Counted from the first letter of the stretch, positions 16,940-25,479 are shown. The stretch is DNA of 64,000 bases from Psychrosphaera sp. F3M07 (GCF_018860345.1 NZ_JAHKPJ010000020.1:106550-170549), one strand, 5' to 3'. A program made the numbers and translations. Notes: generated by a model not told the origin, from the sequence alone.

Positions 16940-17758
16940 ATGAACCATAAATATCAACACCTTGAGCCATATTTCACCAAAGCTAAACTTAAGAGTGCTT
17001 TGATCATTCTTTTGGTTATCAGTGTCATTATTGGTTTTTTAACACCTTTTGGAATGAATGTTTTGCCATTGCATTATTCAATACTTTATTGGCTAGTCAC
17101 ATGTTCTGTTGGTTACATGATTTATGTCCCATGCATTTTTTACGGCAACGTGTTTTTAAAAAAATTTATTCCAATGCAGTGGTTCCGTATTATTTTTTCT
17201 GGACTTGTCGCGAGTGTAATTATCAGTTTAGTTGTTCCCTTATTAAACGAGCTGTTTTTTAAACACAGCGCAAGTTACAGCACTCAATTTTGGAGCGTAT
17301 TACCTAAAGCCATTGTCATAGGCGCTATTTTTAACTTCATTGGTTTAATGGAAAATTATTTAAAATGGTTGAAACAAGAGTTAACAAAACACCAAAAAAT
17401 TAATACTGAATTTCAACAACAATCAGAACAGGGCAAAAATATTGCTCTGGAACAGTTTATGGCTTTGTTACCAATTGAAAAGCGCGGGGATTTGTATTGT
17501 TTAGAAATGGCGGACCATTACATTAAGGTTTACACAAGCAAAGGCCATCATTTATTACTTATGCGTTTTAAAGATGCATTAACACAGCTTGCTGAATTTG
17601 ACGGTTTACAAACACATCGTTCTTGGTGGGTTTCGAAATCAGCGGTTAATGCATTAAAAAAAGAAGGGAGAAAAGTATCTTTACTGTTAGCTAATGAACT
17701 TGAAGTGCCTGTGTCTAGAACTTACTTAAATGACGTAAAGTCAGCGGGCATTCATTAA
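16940..17758 (+). CDS. Membrane-bound LytTR-family transcriptional regulator
   Basis: About 272 residues. Four hydrophobic segments fall between residues 18 and 140, followed by a linker helix and a C-terminal LytTR DNA-binding domain (from about 170) with YCLEMADHYIKVYTSKGHHL and the family signature THRSWWVSKSAV. The frame stays open to 16778 through TTG codons, but ATG at 16940 gives the usual length and N-terminus for this class. It is divergent from the DUF2141/carotenoid oxygenase operon and probably controls it. No partner kinase gene is adjacent, so sensing is likely through the membrane part. Confidence 0.87.
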   Translation: MNHKYQHLEPYFTKAKLKSALIILLVISVIIGFLTPFGMNVLPLHYSILYWLVTCSVGYMIYVPCIFYGNVFLKKFIPMQWFRIIFSGLVASVIISLVVPLLNELFFKHSASYSTQFWSVLPKAIVIGAIFNFIGLMENYLKWLKQELTKHQKINTEFQQQSEQGKNIALEQFMALLPIEKRGDLYCLEMADHYIKVYTSKGHHLLLMRFKDALTQLAEFDGLQTHRSWWVSKSAVNALKKEGRKVSLLLANELEVPVSRTYLNDVKSAGIH

Positions 17759-17805
17759 CATTAATATATAATTAAATACCCACCGCTGAACTCATAATGA
17801 TGTTC

Positions 17806-18342
17806 TTATTCTTCATCATTCAGAGCCGATAAGGTTTTTCTTAATCTATTTAATGCACTAACTGAAAAACCTTCGTCATAAAAATACACAACAACCCCCT
17901 CTTTATTTAACAAGGCGACTCTGGCGTTGTTGCCATTTTCATTACCTGTGAATTTTTGTACTTTCTCACCATCTGCATAAACAGTTGCCACGCCTTTCCA
18001 TAACTCTTTAGGTATACCTTTACGCATCCCGTTATCGATAACGGTGCTGAACATTCTTGGGAACATGCCTTGAATAGTTGGCAATTCGTACACGTCCACC
18101 AACGTATTAGTCATGTCTAAACCAATTAACCAACGGTCAATATCAAACTGCGAATTTTGTTTATAACCAATTAATAGCAATACTGGATTTTGATTTAAGT
18201 CCTGTGGAATGTTTAACGTTTTTTTCTCTAAGGTTTCACCACTAATCGCTGGAAAGGTTTGACCTTCAACCATTTGGTTAGGGAATGATGTGCTGCATGC
18301 AGATAACAGGGCGGACATAATCAATAAAATAACAATACGCAT
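17806..18342 (-). CDS. Lipoprotein of thioredoxin-like appearance, no CxxC
   Basis: A 178-residue lipoprotein with lipobox LLSAC (Cys16). The mature part starts FPAISGETLEKKTLNIP and contains PVLLLIGYKQNSQFDIDRW and a late ARVALLNKEGVVVYFYDEGFS strand pair, suggesting a thioredoxin-fold protein such as the YtfJ or ATP10-like groups. No redox CxxC is present, so a thiol reaction is unlikely. It is single-gene and convergent with the LytTR gene. I do not recognise a named family with confidence. Confidence 0.65.
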   Translation of the reverse strand: MRIVILLIMSALLSACSTSFPNQMVEGQTFPAISGETLEKKTLNIPQDLNQNPVLLLIGYKQNSQFDIDRWLIGLDMTNTLVDVYELPTIQGMFPRMFSTVIDNGMRKGIPKELWKGVATVYADGEKVQKFTGNENGNNARVALLNKEGVVVYFYDEGFSVSALNRLRKTLSALNDEE

Positions 18343-18536
18343 ATAAATACCATTTGGGGTTATGAATTATTAAGTTATACGTTACATCAAGATATTAAGT
18401 TCACTATGGGTCAAAACAATATTTTTATTTAATGTGAACACCGTGTTTTTATTATCATTGAGGACATAGTGATCTGTACTCATGAAAATACCGTAATAAG
18501 ATTAGACACCAACAACCTTGTTACTGGAGTTCGACC

Positions 18537-18812
18537 ATGCATAACACGTTAACCAATCAAACTAAATTAACCCCGACTATTATTTGTGTCGCAGAATCTA
18601 CCCATTACTTAGTGGGGGCTGTTGATGATTCAAATAATTTAGTTAGCTTAAACCAGCAAAATAAAATAACGATTACGTCATCGTTAATTGAAGCAAAAAA
18701 CTATTTAAGAAACCATAATATCTTTAACGCCACTCTTGAGTACCAAACGGCCTACGATGAAATGTGTGGCTTAAGTCCTTCAGCTCCTTGTCGTCAAATG
18801 ATCAGTTTTTAA
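18537..18812 (+). CDS. DUF6482-like small protein
   Basis: A 91-residue protein with the pattern VAESTHYLVGAVDDSNNLV, SSLIEAKNYLRNHNI and YQTAYDEMCGLSPS, matching my recollection of the DUF6482 family. No signal peptide or metal motif is seen. GGAG precedes the ATG. It heads a run with the HAD gene (30 bp gap) and the CIA30 gene. Function is unknown. Confidence 0.72.
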   Translation: MHNTLTNQTKLTPTIICVAESTHYLVGAVDDSNNLVSLNQQNKITITSSLIEAKNYLRNHNIFNATLEYQTAYDEMCGLSPSAPCRQMISF

Positions 18813-18842
18813 TACATAACTTGATAGTTATAAGGAAAAATA

Positions 18843-19433
18843 GTGTTAACTAATAAATTATCTGCTGTTATTTTTGATTTAGACGACACCTTAGTCTCAT
18901 CATCTTTGGACTTTACAAAAATAAAAAAGTCTCTGGGTTGTCCACTAGAAGTCGATTTATTAGATTTTGTAAACGCGAAACCAAAAGCACAAAGAGATGT
19001 CATTGAGCCCCAGCTAATCGGCTATGAAATTAGTGAAGCAATGGACTCAGTGAAACTTGATGGTGCTGATGATTTATTAGCATTATTACATCAGTTAAAA
19101 CTGCCGATGGCTATTGTCACTCGTAATTGCCGTGAAGCTGCCTTAATAAAAATTGAAAACAATAACTTAAATATTCCTATTGTAATTTCACGCGAAGAAC
19201 ACAAAGCAAAACCTGCACCTGACGCCTTATTATTTTTGGCTGACCAATGGCAAATAAAGCCTGAGAATATCCTATACGTTGGTGATTATTTATATGACAT
19301 ACAGGCTGCAATCATTGCCAATACGATGTCTTGTTTGGTCACCCATGGAAAATCTCTAGATTATGCTGATTTGGCGACCTTAGTCGTAAATGAACTAACC
19401 GACTTATGCCAAACCATTGAAAATACAATGTGA
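18843..19433 (+). CDS. HAD-superfamily hydrolase
   Basis: A 196-residue haloacid-dehalogenase-type phosphatase. Motif I is FDLDDTLV (nucleophile Asp12, Asp14), motif II is IVTRNCREAA, the motif III lysine lies in HKAKPAPDA, and motif IV is YVGDYLYDI. The start is GTG at 18843, preceded by AAGGA at good spacing. The helical cap is short, as in phosphoglycolate-phosphatase-like members. Substrate is unknown. Confidence 0.88.
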   Translation: MLTNKLSAVIFDLDDTLVSSSLDFTKIKKSLGCPLEVDLLDFVNAKPKAQRDVIEPQLIGYEISEAMDSVKLDGADDLLALLHQLKLPMAIVTRNCREAALIKIENNNLNIPIVISREEHKAKPAPDALLFLADQWQIKPENILYVGDYLYDIQAAIIANTMSCLVTHGKSLDYADLATLVVNELTDLCQTIENTM

Positions 19434-19459
19434 TTTAACTGTGTTATTAAGGCGACAAA

Positions 19460-20041
19460 ATGAAACTATTATTCGCTATTGTAATTGCAGTAGTTATCTA
19501 TGCGAACCATACAAAGAGTAACCCAAAAATGATCAACACAGCTGACACCCCTAATTCACATTCTATTGATTTTAGCCAAGCTGAAGAAATCAAACATTGG
19601 CGTATAACGGATGATGAGGTAATGGGTGGACGGTCACAAGGAAAGATACATTTTGAAAATGGCTATGGCATATTCTCTGGTTACATTTCGTTAGAAAATA
19701 ATGGCGGATTCAGTTCAACATTTCGCCCTATTGATCCGTTATCAAGTCACCTCAAAACGGTTGCTATTAACGTAATGGGTGATGGACTGATTTATCAACT
19801 TAGAATGATCACTATGGTAGATGGATACCGTTTGTCCTATAAACACAATTTCGCCACGACTTATGGTCAACGCCAAACTATTCGATTTTTATTGAAGGAT
19901 TTTCAAGCCTCGTTTCGTGGTCGAATGATAGCCAACGCACCTCTGTTAGCTTCTGAAGATATTATTGAAATTGGTTTGTTAATTAATAATAAAAAACCTG
20001 AAACCTTTTCGTTATCGCTGTTCAATATGCAATTCAACTAA
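19460..20041 (+). CDS. CIA30-family protein
   Basis: A 193-residue protein with a hydrophobic N-terminus (about residues 2-15) and the CIA30 pattern: HWRITDDEVMGGRSQGKIHF, GIFSGYISLENNGGFSSTF, and a YKHNFATTYGQRQTIRFLLKDFQASFRGR jelly-roll-like core. The family is named after a mitochondrial complex I assembly factor, but bacterial members are uncharacterised. It lies 26 bp after the HAD gene, likely one operon, and ends 7 bp from the convergent SDR gene. Confidence 0.85.
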   Translation: MKLLFAIVIAVVIYANHTKSNPKMINTADTPNSHSIDFSQAEEIKHWRITDDEVMGGRSQGKIHFENGYGIFSGYISLENNGGFSSTFRPIDPLSSHLKTVAINVMGDGLIYQLRMITMVDGYRLSYKHNFATTYGQRQTIRFLLKDFQASFRGRMIANAPLLASEDIIEIGLLINNKKPETFSLSLFNMQFN

Positions 20042-20048
20042 CCTTTGG

Positions 20049-20798
20049 TCACCAATTAATAGATTCCCCCTGCCAATCTAAATAACTAGCGACCCCATCA
20101 ACCTCTTGTTTATCTAGAATTGATAATAATTGAGTAGCAACAAACTCTGGCCTAAATAACTTATTTTGAGGCACGTTTGCTTGGAACGGTTTGGATAAAG
20201 GACTGTCTGTCGTACCTGGATGAAAGAGTATTAATTTTATGTTTTTTGCTCGCCGAGCTAATTCTATTGATGCGGTTTTCACCATCATATTGAGTGCAGC
20301 TTTTGATGCTCGATAACTATACCAACCGCCTAAACGGTTATCACTAATGCTTCCGACCCGTGCACTTAACAACACCATTTTACACTTTACTTCGCCGGTT
20401 AAAATAGGTGTTAATTTTTGCAACCATAACATTGGTGTTAACACATTCGCTGACATCACTTGATGAAATGCTCCAGCATCAAAATCTTCTAATCGTTTTT
20501 CCGGTTTAACCGTTTTATTGTGCAATAACCCATTACAGATAAAAACTCGGGTGATTGGCAGTTGACTGTTTGAATTAATTTTATCTATCGAATGCTCAAT
20601 GGATGATTCGCTGTAGTCCTCAACGCTGATTAATTTTATCCGTTGCAGTTGCTCAGGTGTTCTTTCATGCTGCCACTGCTCATCAAAATGGCGGCTGAGT
20701 AATAACAAGCCACAATTTTGTTGTTTCAGTATTTCACAAGCCAATGCTTTCGCTATTTCGCTATTTGCGCCTACGATCAGTGTTTGTTGAGTTATCAT
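20049..20798 (-). CDS. Short-chain dehydrogenase/reductase
   Basis: A 249-residue SDR. The nucleotide loop is degenerate (LIVGANSEIAKALA), followed by the NG turn in FICNG and the catalytic Ser145, Tyr162 and Lys166 (YRASK). It resembles CsgA/C-factor-like SDRs. GGGGA precedes the ATG. Its start overlaps the DCC gene by 38 bp, so it is the last gene of a three-gene leftward unit with DCC and flavin reductase genes. Substrate is unknown. Confidence 0.88.
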   Translation of the reverse strand: MITQQTLIVGANSEIAKALACEILKQQNCGLLLLSRHFDEQWQHERTPEQLQRIKLISVEDYSESSIEHSIDKINSNSQLPITRVFICNGLLHNKTVKPEKRLEDFDAGAFHQVMSANVLTPMLWLQKLTPILTGEVKCKMVLLSARVGSISDNRLGGWYSYRASKAALNMMVKTASIELARRAKNIKLILFHPGTTDSPLSKPFQANVPQNKLFRPEFVATQLLSILDKQEVDGVASYLDWQGESINW

Positions 20799-21186
20799 AA
20801 CAAGTCCCCGAGTGACAGCTTATGGCCTTTAAACCAAAAAGCTTAGTTAGAACGGATGAAATAGGTTGTCGATATTTAGCAAAAAATAAATACACATAAT
20901 GACTGAGCGTTTTTATCACCGGCCAATTTAACGGTGCGACCCAAAAGCCTTTACCTACTAATGTCCAAGCTCTGTGTGTTACTTCTAAACCACACAGGAT
21001 TTTGCCTTGGTACTTACCATGCAATATTTTCATGGCGGCATCATAATCAATCTCAGGAAACCTTTGATTAAAATTAGGCTGATGTATGTCGACTAATTCT
21101 ATTAGGTTATTTTTATCGTCACGAGCCAAATGATTCATCTCGGCAACACATAAAGGACACTGGCCATCATAAAATATTGTTAACAT
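20761..21186 (-). CDS. DCC-family (DUF393) thiol-disulfide-type protein
   Basis: A 141-residue protein starting MLTIFYDGQCPLCVAEM, the D-x-x-CPxC motif (Cys10, Cys13) that names the DCC family. The ILHGKYQGKILCGLEVTHRAW and FWVAPLNWPVI segments are also typical. A longer frame reaches 21261, but ATG at 21186 has CGGAAA upstream and gives the canonical N-terminus. The last 38 bases overlap the SDR gene. A redox role is likely but unproven. Confidence 0.88.
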   Translation of the reverse strand: MLTIFYDGQCPLCVAEMNHLARDDKNNLIELVDIHQPNFNQRFPEIDYDAAMKILHGKYQGKILCGLEVTHRAWTLVGKGFWVAPLNWPVIKTLSHYVYLFFAKYRQPISSVLTKLFGLKAISCHSGTCYDNSTNTDRRRK

Positions 21187-21250
21187 TATATTTCCGTTAA
21201 TTTTAAGTGAGACATTCGAGCGCATGAAGTCGCTATGGTTGATGTTTAGC

Positions 21251-21898
21251 TTATAAGCCATTTAATGGAATATCCTTTGGATGACTATCTGTTTTAGCAT
21301 AACTGACACGGGACAATCTTTTAGTTGCGTGGTAACTGTCTAAACCAGAAAGTGCAACGGTATCTAACGATTCAATATCAATATATCCATCGGTTTTGAT
21401 TGCACTAGACTCACAAATCACATCGGTTATTTCACCTATAACTAATTGGGTGCCATTAAGCGGAATAGGTATGATATCTTTGAGCAACAAAGCGTATTTA
21501 AGGCGACTTTCCTTTACAAACGGCGCGCGGGTACACTGATGTAATTCAGGCGTTAACCCGACCTGTTCAAATTCACTTTCTTGCTCTAAATAACGTGCTG
21601 AGGTTTGATGCGCCTCACGCCAAAACGATCCGCTAATTTGGTTGATTGTATACGTTTTGGTCTGTTGGATATTATCAAGAGTATGTCGAGCTACACTGTC
21701 TGGTCTGATAATAAATCCGACCAATGCAGGTGATGCACCTAAATGAAATACAGAACTAAAAATAGCAAGATTATGCAGGCCCGCAAGATTAGATGTACCA
21801 ATCAGATTTGCGCTTTTAAACCCCGATAAACTATTGACCAGTTGTACACGGTAACGCTGATCCATTTTTATTAAATCATCTTTATTGTAATGCTGCAT
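21251..21898 (-). CDS. Flavin reductase family protein
   Basis: A 215-residue protein of the FMN-binding split-barrel flavin reductase/flavoredoxin group: SGFKSANLIGTSNLAGLHN, FSSVFHLGASPALVGFIIR and a KTYTINQIS strand. It would bind FMN and pass electrons to it or to a partner. ATG at 21898 is used rather than the adjacent GTG at 21901. First gene of the flavin reductase-DCC-SDR unit; a small palindrome lies 60 bp upstream. Confidence 0.83.
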   Translation of the reverse strand: MQHYNKDDLIKMDQRYRVQLVNSLSGFKSANLIGTSNLAGLHNLAIFSSVFHLGASPALVGFIIRPDSVARHTLDNIQQTKTYTINQISGSFWREAHQTSARYLEQESEFEQVGLTPELHQCTRAPFVKESRLKYALLLKDIIPIPLNGTQLVIGEITDVICESSAIKTDGYIDIESLDTVALSGLDSYHATKRLSRVSYAKTDSHPKDIPLNGL

Positions 21899-21959
21899 CA
21901 CATGTCACTTCTACCTATTAACTTAGTATTAATACGCAGAAACATTGTATAACGATCAC

Positions 21960-21975
21960 AACCGAACATTCGGTT
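21960..21975. promoter_or_regulatory. Palindrome upstream of flavin reductase gene
   Basis: AACCGAA-CA-TTCGGTT, a perfect 7-bp inverted repeat with a 2-base centre, 62 bp before the ATG and close to a TATACA -10-like element on the minus strand. It could be an operator; no cognate regulator is adjacent. Confidence 0.35.
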
Positions 21976-22060
21976 CGTTTATCATCTAAAAATATGCTGA
22001 TGATTCCCGTAAAAAATCAGACATTCCCTTGTCTGCAAAGGTTGGGTTCGGTTATTTAAT

Positions 22061-22483
22061 TCAGCATGGGTACTGATTGACCAAGGACTGATGAACGACA
22101 AGTCTAAAATCAATGATGTCTAAATTGTTGAGTTCTATAGACTTAGCAACGGTTGATGCCACTTGTTGTCGTTGTAGCTTTTTAGGAATACAAAAAGGGC
22201 GCTCAAAATCGCTATTCACTATTTCCCCGGACATGGTTCGTGTTCGATAAACCCGTTTAATAAAACTACTTTTATCGTCATTGGTATTTTCATGGTATTG
22301 CATTGAGGCATCGATAAAGCCGTCTATATACAACTTGCATGCGTTGACAAACTTGCCACCATCATTTTTTTGATACTCAGTACAAGACTCAATGATTTCT
22401 GATTTAAAATCTGCCGTTGCAACAAAGGATGTTAACGACAAACCAACAACGACGAATAACTGTTTAACGGTTTTAATTTTCAT
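22061..22483 (-). CDS. Rap1a/Tai-like exported protein
   Basis: A 140-residue exported protein (signal peptide to about residue 24, VATA|DF) with the Rap1a/Tai pattern: a CKLYIDGFIDA helix, the FCIPKKLQRQQVASTVAKSIE segment, and a terminal VHQSLVNQYPC. Cysteines fit conserved disulfides. Named members are immunity proteins for type VI secretion amidases, but most genomic members have no effector nearby, as here. ATG at 22483 has AGGTGA at good spacing and overlaps the end of nhaA copy 2 by 11 bp, so the two are translationally coupled. Confidence 0.72.
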   Translation of the reverse strand: MKIKTVKQLFVVVGLSLTSFVATADFKSEIIESCTEYQKNDGGKFVNACKLYIDGFIDASMQYHENTNDDKSSFIKRVYRTRTMSGEIVNSDFERPFCIPKKLQRQQVASTVAKSIELNNLDIIDFRLVVHQSLVNQYPC

Positions 22484-23678
22484 TTTTATCACCTGCTATT
22501 TTTAGTTTATTTGACGAGCGTTTAATCAGTAAAGCGCCCAACACCCCTGACATTATTGAGCCTACTAACACGCCCACTTTTACTTGTGTTTGATACGCTA
22601 ACCCTTGCTCTTCAAATGCTAATGAACCAATAAATAAACTCATGGTAAAACCAACACCACAGAGTAAACACACACCGTATAACTGCGACCAAGTTGCATC
22701 TTTAGGTAACGTACAAAGCTTTAACTTAATGGCTGCATAACATGCTGCAAAGATCCCTAATTGTTTACCAATGAACAATCCTCCAATAATACCCATCGAC
22801 ACTGGGGTAAATAATTGAGAAACAGACGTACCAATTAACTCCACTCCTGCATTAGAAAAAGCAAAGACTGGTAATACAAAAAAAGCTATCCAAGGGTGAA
22901 GACTGTGTTCAATTTGATAAGACATGGATTCAGATTTGTCTTTAGCTATTGGTATAAAAAGTGCCACAGCAAAACCGGCTAAGGTTGCATGAACACCGGA
23001 CTTTAAAACTGCAGCCCAGACAATGATGGAAACCAGAATAAAAGGTGTTTTGTTGGATAGCTCTAATCGATTAAATAACAACAGTGCGAGTAAACCTACG
23101 CTAGCAATCAACAAAGAGTTAGGGGCTAAATCTGAGGAGTAAAATAGGGCGATAATGATCACTGCACCTATGTCATCAATAATGGCCACTGACAATAAAA
23201 ATATTTTCAAACTAGGTGGTAAATATTTACCAAAAATAATGAATAAACCTAGCGCGAAAGCGATATCGGTAGCGGACGGAATCGCCCACCCATTCATGGC
23301 TATCGCATCTTGATAATTTAACGCCACATAAATCAATGCAGGAAAAATAATGCCTGCTGCTGCTGCCAAGAATGGCAAGATGACTTGCTCTTTTGACGCG
23401 AGTTGTCCGTACAATAGTTCACGCTTAATTTCTAACCCGACAACAAAAAAGAATATGGCCATCAGCCCATCATTTATCCATAGTACTAAAGGTTTACTGA
23501 TCTCAAATGAGCCCAAAACAATGCTAACTGGAAACTCTAAGAATGAATTATAAGCGGGACTGAAAGGGCTGTTTGCTAACACAAGGGCGAACAAAGAAGC
23601 TAACACAAGAATGATGCCGGAGCTGGCATCGGTTTGAATGAAATTTTTCCACTTTATAATAAGTGCGTTTTCTGACAT
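22473..23678 (-). CDS. nhaA: Na+/H+ antiporter NhaA (copy 2)
   Basis: A 401-residue NhaA with Asp138 in SATDIAFAL, the ion-binding pair Asp168-Asp169 in IIDDIGAVI and His230 in KSGVHATLAG. ATG at 23678 is preferred over 23684 because GAGGT lies 6 bases upstream. It is divergent from a LysR-type gene of NhaR appearance and its stop overlaps the Rap1a/Tai-like gene. By family knowledge NhaR activates nhaA in response to Na+, so this copy is probably the sodium-inducible one. Many conserved blocks are shared with copy 1. Confidence 0.96.
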   Translation of the reverse strand: MSENALIIKWKNFIQTDASSGIILVLASLFALVLANSPFSPAYNSFLEFPVSIVLGSFEISKPLVLWINDGLMAIFFFVVGLEIKRELLYGQLASKEQVILPFLAAAAGIIFPALIYVALNYQDAIAMNGWAIPSATDIAFALGLFIIFGKYLPPSLKIFLLSVAIIDDIGAVIIIALFYSSDLAPNSLLIASVGLLALLLFNRLELSNKTPFILVSIIVWAAVLKSGVHATLAGFAVALFIPIAKDKSESMSYQIEHSLHPWIAFFVLPVFAFSNAGVELIGTSVSQLFTPVSMGIIGGLFIGKQLGIFAACYAAIKLKLCTLPKDATWSQLYGVCLLCGVGFTMSLFIGSLAFEEQGLAYQTQVKVGVLVGSIMSGVLGALLIKRSSNKLKIAGDKNEN

Positions 23679-23706
23679 ATACATACCTCAATGATTGACA
23701 GCCAAG

Positions 23707-23749
23707 TTATAACTGAGGTGTATGGATATATACAGTCGGTTATAACTGA
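23707..23749. promoter_or_regulatory. Direct repeats in the nhaA2-nhaR divergent promoter
   Basis: TTATAACTGA occurs at 23707-23716 and 23740-23749, 33 bp apart (about three helical turns). Each copy sits in a small AGTTATAACT-like palindrome. A degenerate third copy (CTGATAACT) lies near 23768. The spacing and position suit a LysR-type activator such as NhaR; binding is inferred. Confidence 0.5.
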
Positions 23750-23824
23750 TTAATCATCAAGTAAAAACTGATAACTATTTTGAATAATGCAATGCATAAT
23801 TGATCAAATATTATTAGGAGATTT

Positions 23825-24730
23825 ATGCGCTTAAACTATCATCACTTACATTATTTTTATGCCATTGCGACCCACGGCAGCATTGCTAAGGCATCTTTGG
23901 CTTTGCACATTACCCCTCAAACCTTAAGCGCACAGCTTAAAAAACTAGAGGACCAGTTAGGGTATGCGTTATTTGAACGTTCGGGTAATAAAATGCAACT
24001 CAATCCTATGGGTAACGTGACTTTTAGTTACGCAAAAGAAATATTTGGTCTTGGTGATGAGTTACTCCATTCGTTGCAGAATCACTCCGAACAATTTGCC
24101 TTTAAGTTTTCTATTGGGGTAACCGATGTTATAGCGAAAGTCTTCTCGTTTAATTTTTTAAAACAGATATACACGATGGATGACTCAATAAAATTAATCT
24201 GCAAAGAAACCAGTTTAGATACCTTATTGAGTGAGTTGGCAATTAATAAACTGGATGCCATTTTAAGTGATACGTCTTTACCTGCTCATTCTGCCGTTAA
24301 AGCGTTTAATCACTTTGTTGGCAAAAGTGGCATGAGCTTTTTTGCCCACAAAAATAAAGCTGAGGCATTAGCGCTGAACTTTCCACAATCTCTTAACGGA
24401 CAACCGTTTTTTCTTGCTGGAGAAGGCACAAATCAAAGGATCAATGTATTGTCTTGGTTTGAGCAAATTGACGTCCAACCACAAATCTTAGGTGAATTCG
24501 ATGACTCAGTATTAGCCAATTATTTTTGCCAAGCTGATTATGGTATTTGTTGCGCGCCAACTATTATTGAGGAGCATGTTGTAAATCAATTTGATTTAGC
24601 GCTGATTGGTCGAACGGATCAAATAATGGAACACTATTACCTCATATCTCCAGAAAGGAAGGTAAAACACCCGGCAGTTCAACATTTACTGAGTGAATCA
24701 CGCAAACTATTCCAAACCCCTTTGAGTTAA
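23825..24730 (+). CDS. nhaR: LysR-type regulator NhaR
   Basis: A 301-residue LysR-family regulator with N-terminal winged HTH (LNYHHLHYFYAIATHGSIAKA, HITPQTLSAQLKKLEDQLGYALFER) and a C-terminal effector domain. The opening NYHHLHYFY is characteristic of NhaR. AGGAG precedes the ATG. It is divergent from nhaA copy 2, rather than downstream as in E. coli, with paired repeats between them, and probably activates nhaA2 when Na+ rises. Confidence 0.9.
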   Translation: MRLNYHHLHYFYAIATHGSIAKASLALHITPQTLSAQLKKLEDQLGYALFERSGNKMQLNPMGNVTFSYAKEIFGLGDELLHSLQNHSEQFAFKFSIGVTDVIAKVFSFNFLKQIYTMDDSIKLICKETSLDTLLSELAINKLDAILSDTSLPAHSAVKAFNHFVGKSGMSFFAHKNKAEALALNFPQSLNGQPFFLAGEGTNQRINVLSWFEQIDVQPQILGEFDDSVLANYFCQADYGICCAPTIIEEHVVNQFDLALIGRTDQIMEHYYLISPERKVKHPAVQHLLSESRKLFQTPLS

Positions 24731-24850
24731 GTAGCTCGGGACGATTTATTGCATTAAAGAATGAACTTTATCGCTTAATTGAACGTAATACCTATCTTGG
24801 TTAGTTTAACATGGTACCTTGATAACAAGGTTCTCAACATTAGGTGACAT

Positions 24851-25141
24851 ATGACTTACGCAAATTATCTAGAATTATTTAATCATGTCCTCACTCACGG
24901 GGAAAAAGTGGCAGACAAAACCACGTTTAACAAACTAACCGCTTGGCACGATATTGATGGGTATACCTGTTACCTTGGTTTTGAAGACGTCACCCTAACC
25001 TTGTTATTCCATAGTCGATTCACATTCGACTACCAAAACAAAACCAACTTATCCACATTCCAAGCTGAGATTGAACAGACTTTTGCGTTAATTCAACAGC
25101 AACGTTTGCATAACAAAAGGGAAAAAGATGAACAAAGTTAG
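24851..25141 (+). CDS. DUF3081-like small protein
   Basis: A 96-residue protein with the pattern LELFNHVLTHGEK, WHDIDGYTCYLGFEDVTLTLLFHSRFTFDY, recalled as DUF3081 from Vibrio and relatives. AGGTGA precedes the ATG. Its last 14 bases overlap the TIGR02450-like gene, so both are one operon. Function is unknown. Confidence 0.72.
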   Translation: MTYANYLELFNHVLTHGEKVADKTTFNKLTAWHDIDGYTCYLGFEDVTLTLLFHSRFTFDYQNKTNLSTFQAEIEQTFALIQQQRLHNKREKDEQS

Positions 25142-25343
25142 TCCCAAAACGCTGTTAAACAGTAAGTGGACCAAGTGTGAGATTAGTAACAAAGAAAAAC
25201 ACTTTATCATCGTTGATGTAGAGTTTAACGATGAGCAATTACTAACAAAGTGTGTCATTGAGGCGGTATTTAATAACAACCAATATGAGATTGATTGGAA
25301 AACATTAAAAGATCCTAATTTGTGGAAAATTGGTTGGCAATAA
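25128..25343 (+). CDS. TIGR02450-family Trp-rich protein
   Basis: A 71-residue protein: INPKKLL-type start (VSPKTLLNSKWT), KEKHFIIVDVEF, CVIEAVFNNNQYEIDWKTLKD and final LWKIGWQ. This matches the small Trp-rich family TIGR02450, of unknown function. It overlaps the DUF3081-like gene by 14 bases. Confidence 0.85.
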   Translation: MNKVSPKTLLNSKWTKCEISNKEKHFIIVDVEFNDEQLLTKCVIEAVFNNNQYEIDWKTLKDPNLWKIGWQ

Positions 25344-25479
25344 ATGCATCAGGTATTGCTAATTTCTAACTCGATAAATCATTAATTTTATTCAGTATTA
25401 TCATTTATTAAAAATAGTAAATAAAATTTGAATTTACCTAATTTACCCCCACTTAACTGTGATCAACATTGGGGCCAGT

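Noticed and set aside
24944-24958. TGGCACGATATTGAT, sigma-54-like
   Set aside because: Lies inside the DUF3081-like gene and lacks the GC of the -12 element at the right spacing.
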